Notes under the pieces: model-generated
What the model was told of the DNA's origin: nothing
Seen by the model: the letters and a program-made list of their open reading frames with translations, nothing else
The model's database searches: none
NCBI RefSeq assembly: GCF_026278345.1
Contig: NZ_CP111085.1
Coordinates: 756,001 to 820,000, forward strand
DNA from: Tellurirhabdus rosea
GTDB taxonomy: Bacteria; Bacteroidota; Bacteroidia; Cytophagales; Spirosomataceae
Direction: 5' to 3'
Length of the DNA: 64,000 bases
Position numbers and translations under genes: made by a program
Shown: positions 17,067-24,412 of the stretch, piece by piece
How positions within the stretch are numbered: position 1 is the stretch's first letter
Layout: each line of letters begins with the position of its first letter

Positions 17067-18707
17067 CTTTTTCCCTAATTCATACCGTTTGATGATCTTC
17101 AGCAGCACCCCGTTCGTCCAGCCGAAGCCGTCCTGGTTGGGGTACTCGCCGCCGCCGGTTTCGAGGGTGGTGTCCACCACGTTGTATTTCTCCGTTAGTT
17201 TTCCCGTCGATTTATAGACCCGGATGTTCAGGTCGGCCCAGCGCCGGGCCAGTTCGCGGGCCTGTCCGGACTTGCCGTAGCGTTCCAGTCCGTCGATGGT
17301 CATCCATTGCAGCGGGGCCCAGCCGTTGGGCGCATCCCATTGCTGGCCGGTAACCTTCAGGGTCGTGACCACGCCGCCCGGCTTCAGAAAATCCCGTTGC
17401 AGCACGGCGGCCGCCGCATCGATATGCGTTTTGGGGGCCACCCCGAAGAAGAAGGGCGTGAATCCGGCCAGGGTCTTCTCCGCCGACTGCCGTTTGCCGA
17501 CCAGATCGTAATCAAAGTACCAGCCTTCCTGCGCGTTCCAGCAGTATTTTTCAATCGCCGCTTTCCGTTTTTCGGCCGCCTGCCGGAACTGCGCCGCCCG
17601 GCCCTGATTCTGCGACAGGGCGTACGAACGCGCCAGCGCAAGTTCCAGCTGATAAAGCAGGCCATTGAGGTCTACCGGCACCAGGTCAGTCGTGCGGATG
17701 GTCGCCATCGTTTTGCCGTCGGCAAACCAGCGGCTGCTGAAATCCCAGCCGCTTTCGGCTCCGCTGCGGAGGTGCCGGTACAGCGTCCTGCGGTCCCGCT
17801 TCGATTCCCGGGCGAGCGTCGAATCCTCGTAGAACGACTCCTGCCGGGCAATGTCGTCCCGGTCGTAGTAGCGGTTGAGCACACTGCCGTCGGGCATCCG
17901 GACGACGTGCTGCGTGGGCGCCGTTTTGTCCATCCAGTAATCGTATTCGCGCTGCAGTTCTTTCCCGTACCGGACAAACACCTTCTCCCCGTCTTTTTGG
18001 GCCAGCAACCCGACCATCAGGGCAAAAAACGGCGGCTGCGAGCGCGACAGGTAATACGTCCGGTTGCCGTTTGGGATGTGCCCGTAGGTGCGGATGAGAA
18101 AGGCAAAATTGTCGATCATGTGGCGAATCACGTCCCATTCGCCGCTTTCTTCCAGGCCCAGCATCGTGAAATAGCTGTCCCAGTAATAAATCTCGCGGAA
18201 ACGGCCGCCCGGCACCAGGTACGGATGCGGCAGCGGCAGCCGCGAACTTCCGGTCATCGGCTGGTCGCGGTTCCGTTTGAGAACGGTCCAGAGCTTTTCG
18301 ATATGGGTCACCACGTCCTGGTCTTCCTGCGCCCGGTAAGCTTCCTGCGGGGCCGCCGGGATGGTGAAGTTCTCCTCCACAAAGAGTTTCAGCGAAAAGC
18401 GCAGGTTCGGATTATTTCTGGCGGCGAGATAATCCTTCACGATGGCCGCGGGGCTTCGCCGGGGTACGCAGTCCACGAAGGTTTTGTTATCGGGAAAAAT
18501 CCGGTTCATCTGCACGTCCCGGAACAGCTCACCGTAGAGTTTGTCGGGCGGCGTCGCCGGGACCGCTGAGACGGGTGACTGCGCGGCGGCGGGTCTGTCG
18601 GCGGAACTGCCGGGCTCGACTTTGGACCGGGGCGCTTTGGTCTGGGCTTCTCCGTCGGCGAAAGGAATAAGCATCGCCAGCACGGAAAGTACTTTCTTGA
18701 AAATCAT
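17061..18707 (-). CDS. treA: Periplasmic trehalase (GH37)
   Basis: The 548-residue enzyme shows both trehalase signatures, PGGRFREIYYWDSYFTMLGL and QWDAPNGWAPLQW. It also has the conserved segments SRQPMTG-like (PMTGSSRLP), ESGWDFSSRWF and GGGEYPNQDGFGWTNGV that supply catalytic acids of the GH37 (alpha/alpha)6 barrel. An N-terminal signal peptide (MIFKKVLSVLAMLIP) and a Pro/Ser linker indicate export to the periplasm. It hydrolyses trehalose to two glucoses. The stop overlaps the hairpin shared with the FKBP gene. It is divergent from the D-lactate-dehydrogenase gene with about 140 bases between starts. Confidence 0.95.
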   Translation of the reverse strand: MIFKKVLSVLAMLIPFADGEAQTKAPRSKVEPGSSADRPAAAQSPVSAVPATPPDKLYGELFRDVQMNRIFPDNKTFVDCVPRRSPAAIVKDYLAARNNPNLRFSLKLFVEENFTIPAAPQEAYRAQEDQDVVTHIEKLWTVLKRNRDQPMTGSSRLPLPHPYLVPGGRFREIYYWDSYFTMLGLEESGEWDVIRHMIDNFAFLIRTYGHIPNGNRTYYLSRSQPPFFALMVGLLAQKDGEKVFVRYGKELQREYDYWMDKTAPTQHVVRMPDGSVLNRYYDRDDIARQESFYEDSTLARESKRDRRTLYRHLRSGAESGWDFSSRWFADGKTMATIRTTDLVPVDLNGLLYQLELALARSYALSQNQGRAAQFRQAAEKRKAAIEKYCWNAQEGWYFDYDLVGKRQSAEKTLAGFTPFFFGVAPKTHIDAAAAVLQRDFLKPGGVVTTLKVTGQQWDAPNGWAPLQWMTIDGLERYGKSGQARELARRWADLNIRVYKSTGKLTEKYNVVDTTLETGGGEYPNQDGFGWTNGVLLKIIKRYELGKKS

Positions 18708-18752
18708 GCCGCAAGATAAGGTAAGTCATGAAACCGGACGCGCGAATGGCCG

Positions 18753-18760
18753 TAGCTTTG
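18753..18760 (+). promoter_or_regulatory. -7 element TAGCTTTG upstream of the ldhA-type gene
   Basis: This matches TAnnTTTG exactly; no convincing TTTG is seen 19-20 bases upstream. Transcription from here would give a leader of about 80 bases that contains the hairpin at 18799-18830. Confidence 0.45.
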
Positions 18761-18798
18761 CCAAAAACTAACCAACGTTTAATCTTCGCTTCCGGGCA

Positions 18799-18830
18799 GC
18801 TACGCCCTGTTTCAAACCGGGCGGGGTAGC
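18799..18830 (+). other. Leader hairpin upstream of the ldhA-type gene
   Basis: GCTAC (18799-18803) pairs with GTAGC (18826-18830), and the adjoining GCCC/GGGC or CCC/GGG can extend the stem. GTTTCGTCTTTT follows, and then the ATG at 18847. It could be an attenuator, an RNA stabiliser or chance. Confidence 0.35.
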
Positions 18831-18846
18831 GTTTCGTCTTTTCCAA

Positions 18847-19845
18847 ATGAAAATTACTGTATTCTCCACCAAGCCGTACGACATCCGTTTTTTTGAAGAA
18901 GTCAACCAGCAGTTCGGCCACGACCTTCGCTTTCTGAAAGTCCACCTCGACGAAACCACCGCCGGACTGGTGACGGATTCGGAGGTCGTCTGTTTATTCG
19001 TCAACGACAACGCCAACGCGGCCGTCATCGGTCAGCTGGCCGGGCGGGGCGTCAAACTACTGGCCCTGCGCTGCGCGGGCTTCAACAACGTTGATCTGGC
19101 GGCCTGCCGCGAACACGGCATCCGGGTGGTACGGGTTCCGGCCTACTCGCCCTATTCGGTGGCCGAGCACACCATCGCCCTTATTCTGACGCTGAACCGC
19201 AAAACGCACCGGGCTTACAACCGCGTCAAGGAAGGTAATTTTTCGCTCGACGGGCTAATGGGCTTCGACCTGCACGGCAAAACCGTCGGGCTGCTCGGGC
19301 TCGGAAAAATCGGGAAAGTGACGGGGCAGATTCTGAAAGGCTTCGGCTGCCGGGTGCTGGCCTACGACCCGTTCCACGACGAAGAGGCGGTCCGGCTCGG
19401 TCTGGAGTACGTGAGCCGCGACGAACTGCTGGCCCAGTCGGACATTATTTCCCTGCACTGCCCGCTGACGCCCGAGACGTACCATGTCATCAACGAGACC
19501 ACGATGCGGCAGATGAAACCGGGCGTGATGATCATCAACACGGGCCGGGGGGCGCTTATCGATACGCCCGCCCTGATCGAGGCGCTGAAGGCCGAGCACA
19601 TCGGCTACGTCGGGCTGGACGTGTACGAAGAGGAAGCCGATCTGTTTTTCGAGGACCTCTCGGCCCAGATCATCAAAGACGATGCGTTTATGCGCCTGCT
19701 GACTTTCCCGAACGTGCTCATTACGGGTCATCAGGCGTTTTTTACCCGCAACGCCCTCCAGGCCATCGCCCAGACGACGTTTGAGAACATACGGGACTTT
19801 GCCGATGGGGCCGACTTGAAGAATGAAGTAAAGGCGGGGTTGTAA
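18847..19845 (+). CDS. ldhA: D-lactate dehydrogenase-type 2-hydroxyacid dehydrogenase
   Basis: The 332-residue protein matches the D-LDH (LdhA) branch of D-isomer 2-hydroxyacid dehydrogenases. It has RCAGFNNVDL near residue 75 and the NAD-binding LLGLGKIGKVTGQIL near residue 148. HCPLTPETYHVI and NTGRGALIDTPALIEALK carry the substrate Arg, and the catalytic His is near residue 295 in ITGHQAFFT. It reduces pyruvate to D-lactate with NADH in the cytoplasm, a fermentative reaction. Related enzymes use other 2-oxoacids, so the substrate is inferred. The gene has a long leader and ends in a hairpin shared with the convergent Kazal gene. Confidence 0.85.
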   Translation: MKITVFSTKPYDIRFFEEVNQQFGHDLRFLKVHLDETTAGLVTDSEVVCLFVNDNANAAVIGQLAGRGVKLLALRCAGFNNVDLAACREHGIRVVRVPAYSPYSVAEHTIALILTLNRKTHRAYNRVKEGNFSLDGLMGFDLHGKTVGLLGLGKIGKVTGQILKGFGCRVLAYDPFHDEEAVRLGLEYVSRDELLAQSDIISLHCPLTPETYHVINETTMRQMKPGVMIINTGRGALIDTPALIEALKAEHIGYVGLDVYEEEADLFFEDLSAQIIKDDAFMRLLTFPNVLITGHQAFFTRNALQAIAQTTFENIRDFADGADLKNEVKAGL

Positions 19846-19848
19846 GGC

Positions 19849-19886
19849 GGGCACGAGGGCGACAGGTCCGCCCGGCGGTCGTGCCC
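19849..19886. terminator. Hairpin between convergent genes
   Basis: GGGCACGA (19849-19856) pairs with TCGTGCCC (19879-19886), and an inner GGGCG/CGCCC can extend the stem. It follows the 2-hydroxyacid dehydrogenase stop and lies before the Kazal stop. It has no strong U-tract. Confidence 0.5.
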
Positions 19887-19892
19887 CTCGCC

Positions 19893-20129
19893 TCACTTCT
19901 TGGCGCACTCGCCTTCTGTGTAGCTTTTGATACCGTAGTTTTCCGCCTCGCAGGCATTCGGATAGGTCTTCCCGTTACAGCCGCAGACAGGTTTGTACAG
20001 CGCGTAACAACCGCCCCCTTTGTACGGCTGCTCGACACAGGGCGGACTGACCGGGTCAGCGGGAGCATGAAAGCTATTTTCGCAGGCACTTGCCAGCAGA
20101 AGGAGGCTTAAACAAAGAACTGGTTTCAT
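19893..20129 (-). CDS. Kazal-type protease-inhibitor-like lipoprotein
   Basis: This 78-residue lipoprotein starts at ATG 20129 (MKPVLCLS), has the lipobox LASAC and a short spacer, and then a single Cys-rich module. The module contains PVCGCNGKTYPNACEA, the core of Kazal-type serine protease inhibitor domains, and six cysteines in total. Kazal domains bind proteases in a substrate-like way. In bacteria they are usually secreted, perhaps against host or competitor proteases, but function here is inferred. An upstream in-frame ATG at 20147 adds six residues. It converges on the 2-hydroxyacid dehydrogenase gene and is monocistronic. Confidence 0.8.
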   Translation of the reverse strand: MKPVLCLSLLLLASACENSFHAPADPVSPPCVEQPYKGGGCYALYKPVCGCNGKTYPNACEAENYGIKSYTEGECAKK

Positions 20130-20225
20130 TGACGTGTTTTTGTCCATGACACCCGCTCCGGTCCAACGGTTGAAAACTTGTCCTTGAATTAATGGTCCTT
20201 TTTTTGCTCGTTCAGTCTTTTATTT

Positions 20226-20816
20226 ATGATCAAAAACTGCATGCGCTCCCGTTTTTCAACCCGACTGCTCCATACCCTCCTGCCCCTCGCCCTTCTGGCC
20301 TGTACGCTGGAAATTGACCGCAAACCCAAACTGCCGCCCATCACCCAGGAAGGACGCAACACGCTCGGTTTCAAGGTAGACGACAAGCCCTGGACCACCG
20401 GCGGCGAAAGTTGCAACTGGTTTACCTGCGAAGACAACGTTCCGACGGCCACGCTGTATCGGGAATACGACAAAACTCCGTTCCTCTTTGTGCTGGAAGG
20501 CCGCTACGCCAGTGTAAACCATAAAGTTGCTCAGGAATTTTCGGTGAAAGTGGAAGATGTCGCGGGAGCCCGGACCTACAAACTGGACCCGAAAAAAGAA
20601 GAATGGATGCTTTTTGCCAACTCCAGCCTCAGCGAGAAGATGTTCCGGAACGGAGACAATTACGAGGCCGAACTGGTCATCACCCGTTTCGATACGGTCA
20701 ACAACATCGTGTCGGGACAATTCAAAGGACGACTCGACAACTACTACTGGAATCCGGGCGAAGTGGCCGAGATCACCGAAGGTCGCTTCGATTGCCGGTT
20801 GAAGTACGTGCGGTAA
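20226..20816 (+). CDS. DUF6252-like lipoprotein
   Basis: The 196-residue product has an N-terminal signal with the lipobox ALLAC. A compact beta-rich region follows, with GFKVDDKPW near the front and GEVAEITEGRFDCRLKY at the end. This layout resembles the DUF6252 family of Bacteroidota, in which a lipoprotein carries a calycin-like beta domain ending in an ITEGRFD strand. No function is known. Two cysteines in CNWFTC could form a disulfide. MIKNCMRS is used as start, but Met6 is equally possible. It stands alone before the LytTR gene. Confidence 0.6.
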   Translation: MIKNCMRSRFSTRLLHTLLPLALLACTLEIDRKPKLPPITQEGRNTLGFKVDDKPWTTGGESCNWFTCEDNVPTATLYREYDKTPFLFVLEGRYASVNHKVAQEFSVKVEDVAGARTYKLDPKKEEWMLFANSSLSEKMFRNGDNYEAELVITRFDTVNNIVSGQFKGRLDNYYWNPGEVAEITEGRFDCRLKYVR

Positions 20817-20862
20817 AACCGGCGGCAACCGGCTCCGCTGGTGAAACTGGTGCCTGAATTTT

Positions 20863-20870
20863 TATTTTTG
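20863..20870 (+). promoter_or_regulatory. -7 element TATTTTTG before the LytTR gene
   Basis: An exact TAnnTTTG match lies 21 bases before the ATG at 20892. It supports that start over the in-frame ATG at 20841, which lies upstream of this element. Confidence 0.5.
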
Positions 20871-20891
20871 TCAAAAATCAGGCTCTGTCCG

Positions 20892-21716
20892 ATGAACTCC
20901 TCCTACCCCGACCGCTGGTTTATTCTGATCGGCTGCCTGCTGCTGGGCTATTTTTTCGTGACCATCGGTCTTGACGAAAGCCTTTTTGCGCTGCTGCAAA
21001 AGCCGACCTACATCCGCGACCTGTTCGGCGCCACGCTGATGTCGGGCATCGTCTGGCTGCTGGTCCGGGCGGCGACGGTGACGCTGGACCGCCGCTACGA
21101 CTGGTTCGAACAACCGCTCCGCCGCATCGCCGGGCAGTCGCTGCTGGGCTTTGGGGGGCCGGTGGTGGTTTCGTTTCTGATGGCGCTGCTTTACTTCCGG
21201 TTCGTGGTGGGCCAGCCCATCACGGAGTCTACTTTTCCGGTCTACGAATTTCCGATCAGCGTGCTGGTCATTCTGTTCATCAACCTGTTCTACGTGGGGC
21301 TTTACCTGTACAAACGCGCGACCGGGACGCCGCCCGTGCTGATTGAAGCGCCGGGAACAGCGCAGCCGGTTGTCCGGAAAACGCTCATCGTCGCCAGCGG
21401 CCAGCGGAACATTCCCCTGGCTACGGCCGATGTCGCCTACTTTTACATCGACGAAGGCGCCGTTTTTGTCACCACTTTCACGGGCGAAAAATACGTGGTC
21501 GGGGCCACGCTCGACGACCTCGCCCGCGACCTGCCGACGACCCAGTTTTTCCGCGTGAACCGGCAGTTTCTCATCCACCGCCGGGCCTGTAGCTCCTACC
21601 TGAACGACAGCTACGGAAAACTGAAGCTCGAAGTACAGCCGACGGTTCGCCGGGAAATCATCGTGAGCCAGCAAAAGGCCCCGGAGTTCAAAAAATGGCT
21701 CGAAGAAGCCCACTGA
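20892..21716 (+). CDS. Membrane-anchored LytTR DNA-binding protein
   Basis: The 274-residue protein has four hydrophobic segments in its first 150 residues and a short linker. Its C-terminal LytTR domain contains DVAYFYIDEGAVFVTTFTGEKYVV, broken here for length into DVAYFYIDEG and VFVTTF, then FFRVNRQFLIHRRA and a closing KAPEFKKWL. LytTR domains bind DNA as transcription regulators; fusing one to a membrane domain gives a one-component sensor. The ligand is unknown. The likely targets are adjacent genes such as the barrel-hydrolase pair 123 bases downstream, but this is inference. I chose the start at 20892 because it follows a -7 element. Confidence 0.82.
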   Translation: MNSSYPDRWFILIGCLLLGYFFVTIGLDESLFALLQKPTYIRDLFGATLMSGIVWLLVRAATVTLDRRYDWFEQPLRRIAGQSLLGFGGPVVVSFLMALLYFRFVVGQPITESTFPVYEFPISVLVILFINLFYVGLYLYKRATGTPPVLIEAPGTAQPVVRKTLIVASGQRNIPLATADVAYFYIDEGAVFVTTFTGEKYVVGATLDDLARDLPTTQFFRVNRQFLIHRRACSSYLNDSYGKLKLEVQPTVRREIIVSQQKAPEFKKWLEEAH

Positions 21717-21839
21717 TTCAGCGCCTATTTCTCCTGATTCACCCGCTTTTTCTCCTGTTTCGCCAAATTCAAACCCCTGCAAGACAACAGTTTACCCCTT
21801 TCCTGCTGTAGTTTTACCTCTGTAAACAACAACTACATC

Positions 21840-22403
21840 ATGAAACGACATCTTCTCTGGTTAGGACTGGTCATCGCCAGCCTGACGACCGTGCGGGCCC
21901 AGACGCTGCGACTGGGTTATTACGGCGAAACCGTGACGCACTACGGCCTCCGGGCGGCCTACGAGCGGCCCTTCGCTAGCTACACCAAAGAGCGCAACGC
22001 GGCCCTCAAGTCGTTCTATCTTTCCCTGGGCATTGCCCTGTACCGGCACCCGCAAAACCACGTGGGCCTGATCGTTTCGCCCGAAATCGGTTACCGCCGG
22101 ACGGGTCGGCGCGGCGGCCTCTTCGAACTGGCCGTTTCCCCGGCCTTCTTCCGGTATTTTCTGGACGGACAAACCTACGAACCCACCGAGTCCGGCGACT
22201 TCCGGCGGGTCCGGCTGGCGGGCGGGCAGGCCTTCATGCCGACCGTTTCGGTGGGTATCGGGCGCGATTTGTCCGTGCGGCACCGCCTGCCCCTGAGCCT
22301 CTACACCCGCCTGAACCTCATGCAGCAGCGGCCCTACAACACCTCCGCCCTGATGCGTTTTGGAATCGAGTTCGGAACCCTGATCCCGCTGAAGAAATCA
22401 TGA
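21840..22403 (+). CDS. Secreted beta-barrel-like protein of unknown function
   Basis: The 187-residue product begins with a signal peptide (MKRHLLWLGLVIASLTTVRAQ) broken after RAQ. It continues as alternating polar/aromatic strands (LRLGYYGET, SFYLSLGIALYRH, RLNLMQQRPY) and ends in a strand. The pattern suits a small outer-membrane barrel of 8 strands or so, but no known family is evident to me. Its stop overlaps the start of the alpha/beta hydrolase gene (ATGA at 22400-22403), so the two are translationally coupled and probably work together at the cell envelope. Confidence 0.6.
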   Translation: MKRHLLWLGLVIASLTTVRAQTLRLGYYGETVTHYGLRAAYERPFASYTKERNAALKSFYLSLGIALYRHPQNHVGLIVSPEIGYRRTGRRGGLFELAVSPAFFRYFLDGQTYEPTESGDFRRVRLAGGQAFMPTVSVGIGRDLSVRHRLPLSLYTRLNLMQQRPYNTSALMRFGIEFGTLIPLKKS

Positions 22404-23404
22404 AAAAGCTATTCCAATTTTTACTCTGCGGCCTCCTCGCCCTGCTTTTTTCCTGCGGCGAAAAGGACATCCGGCCCGGCGAAGACACGACGCTTTTTCT
22501 GCGCCACAAAGGCGCCAACATGCCTATCTGGGTCAAAGGCAACCGGGCTTCGGACAAAATCGTGCTTTTTCTGCACGGCGGCCCCGGCGACTGCTCGATG
22601 TGTTACCGCTACTACCTCCAGGACCTCGAAAAAGACGTCATGATGGCCTACTGGGACCAGCGGGTGGCCGGGTCGTCGTCGGGCAAGGTGGACCCGGCGA
22701 CGCTGCGGTACGCCCAGTTTGGCGAAGACCTTGAACTGGTTGTCAAACTGCTCCGCAGGCAGTACCCAAACGCCCGGATTTACCTGCTGGGCCACAGTTT
22801 CGGCGTCGAGCTGGCCTGGCAGTTTCTGACCACGGGCACCAACCAGCAGCAGGTTGCCGGGGCGATGATGGTCAACGGCATGCACTCGTACTACCGCTGG
22901 CTGTACCACGTCCGGGAGTGGGCCCTGCGCGAAGCCCGGCGGCAGAATCATACCGAAGCGGAGACGTACCTGCTGGCGCATCCCGTCACGCCCGAGAACA
23001 CGGCCACCATCGACTGGGAGGGCATTTACCGCTGGATGTACAAGCTGGGCGGCAACCCCGTTTCGCTGTATTCCGACAAGAAATTCGTGCTGGATTACGC
23101 CTTCGATTCGCCGAACACCGCCCTGGCGCAGTTCACCCACGGCAAGGCGTACGGCTATTACGGCGAGGTCGAAAGTCGCCGGTTTGAGAAAGGACCGCTG
23201 CTGGCGGGCGTCCGGGTACCCATCGGGCTTTTCTGGGGGGCAAAAGACGGCGTGGTTCCGCTGGAGCTCAGCGGCGAAACCAAAGCCCTGCTGACCGGCA
23301 CGACCGTCACGTCCGTAACCTTTCACGACTCCTGGCACGAACCGTTCGTTACCGAGACTGCCCGCTTCAATGCCGCGGTGCGGGATTTTGTCCGGGGCAA
23401 CTGA
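22400..23404 (+). CDS. Alpha/beta hydrolase lipoprotein, proline-iminopeptidase-like
   Basis: The 334-residue protein has a lipoprotein signal (LLFSC) and an alpha/beta-hydrolase fold. HGGPG is the oxyanion motif of the proline iminopeptidase group, and GHSFG carries the nucleophile Ser. WGAKDGVVP and SWHEPF offer the Asp and His of the triad. A helical cap domain lies between about residues 150 and 260. It could be a peptidase or esterase in the periplasm or on the outer membrane; the substrate is unknown. The start overlaps the upstream barrel-like gene by four bases. A hairpin with a T-rich tail follows at 23440. Confidence 0.82.
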   Translation: MKKLFQFLLCGLLALLFSCGEKDIRPGEDTTLFLRHKGANMPIWVKGNRASDKIVLFLHGGPGDCSMCYRYYLQDLEKDVMMAYWDQRVAGSSSGKVDPATLRYAQFGEDLELVVKLLRRQYPNARIYLLGHSFGVELAWQFLTTGTNQQQVAGAMMVNGMHSYYRWLYHVREWALREARRQNHTEAETYLLAHPVTPENTATIDWEGIYRWMYKLGGNPVSLYSDKKFVLDYAFDSPNTALAQFTHGKAYGYYGEVESRRFEKGPLLAGVRVPIGLFWGAKDGVVPLELSGETKALLTGTTVTSVTFHDSWHEPFVTETARFNAAVRDFVRGN

Positions 23405-23439
23405 CCGTCTGCGCGATCTGCTCTCCGCTTACATAATTC

Positions 23440-23476
23440 AAGGCTTCCGGGTGTGATTCCGGGAAGCCTTTTTTTA
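23440..23476 (+). terminator. Intrinsic terminator after the alpha/beta hydrolase gene
   Basis: AAGGCTTCC (23440-23448) pairs with GGAAGCCTT (23462-23470), with a GC-rich inner part and a following run of T. Confidence 0.85.
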
Positions 23477-23510
23477 TCTTACTGGACAAATCGCCAACGG
23501 AACCACAGCC

Positions 23511-24299
23511 ATGACCATTGAACAGGAAATTACCTTCATTCAATTTGCCCAGGGCCACTTGTCGATTGAAGAAGCCCTCGACCGGATCGATCGTTCTCTT
23601 CAACCGGGCGAAGGGCCGCTGTACGCCCCCGGACTGATGATGCCCGAATTTGAGCCGAATACCGACGATGTCGAGCAGGCCCTCGCCGAAAGCGCCGTCA
23701 ACGTGCTGGAAAATCCTTCCATGATCATCCGGAGGATTCAGCCGGATGGCCGTACCGGGCAGCGGGTCGTTATTCCCGGCGTGCATCCCGACGACGCGCA
23801 CCGGTACATGCTCTACCTGTTCAAGGCTACTTACGGGCGATATCGCCCCGCCGAAATGACCGATAAACCGGAGGAATGGAGATTTTGGGATCTGTCGCAG
23901 CCGGAAGTTGTCCGGGATATTATCCAGCGGCACCAGCAACGGGTCGAGGCCCTTTACGCGAATCCGGAGTACTACGCCGAATTTGAAAGTCTGGCCCGGC
24001 TGACTAGGGAATCAGAAACGCTCATGAAAACCAAGTTCCGGGAACCCGAGCCGGTGAGTGTGGACGAAAAAGATTTTGTGTCCTACGACACCCTGATGAC
24101 CTCCTCGCTCCGGCTCAACGACGACCTGTACAAAAACAGCCAGGCGACCTACCACTTGCTCAAGGCCCTGACCAATGCCGTTTCCCGGCAGTACGAACTG
24201 GACACGAACACGGCCCGGCGGCTGGTCAGCGAGGTGTCGGCGCGGCATTACCAGGAGAAATACGGCCCCGGCCAGCCCTCCGACGACCAGCGCCTGTAA
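23511..24299 (+). CDS. Conserved-looking protein of unknown function
   Basis: The 262-residue protein is soluble and acidic, with no signal peptide or membrane segment. It is mostly helical by composition, and I recognise no domain. Codon use and composition match the neighbours, and the gene is bounded by a terminator upstream and a promoter-like region downstream, so it is likely real. It has many charged helices (EEALDRIDRSL, QRHQQRVEALY) and lacks obvious catalytic motifs. It might be a cytoplasmic structural or regulatory protein, but no function is assigned. Confidence 0.6.
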   Translation: MTIEQEITFIQFAQGHLSIEEALDRIDRSLQPGEGPLYAPGLMMPEFEPNTDDVEQALAESAVNVLENPSMIIRRIQPDGRTGQRVVIPGVHPDDAHRYMLYLFKATYGRYRPAEMTDKPEEWRFWDLSQPEVVRDIIQRHQQRVEALYANPEYYAEFESLARLTRESETLMKTKFREPEPVSVDEKDFVSYDTLMTSSLRLNDDLYKNSQATYHLLKALTNAVSRQYELDTNTARRLVSEVSARHYQEKYGPGQPSDDQRL

Positions 24300-24373
24300 G
24301 GGTCCGGGAGGCATACAACGGGTTTAACCCGACAGATGAAAAACGGGGGCGGAGAAATTTTCCCATACGTTTC

Positions 24374-24381
24374 TACCTTTG
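24374..24381 (+). promoter_or_regulatory. -7 element TACCTTTG before the hexosaminidase gene
   Basis: An exact TAnnTTTG match lies 31 bases before the ATG at 24413. It is flanked by an inverted repeat, ACGGGGGC (24343-24350) and GCCCCCGT (24381-24388). Confidence 0.5.
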
Positions 24382-24412
24382 CCCCCGTTATTCTTCCACC
24401 AAAGGGTATTTT

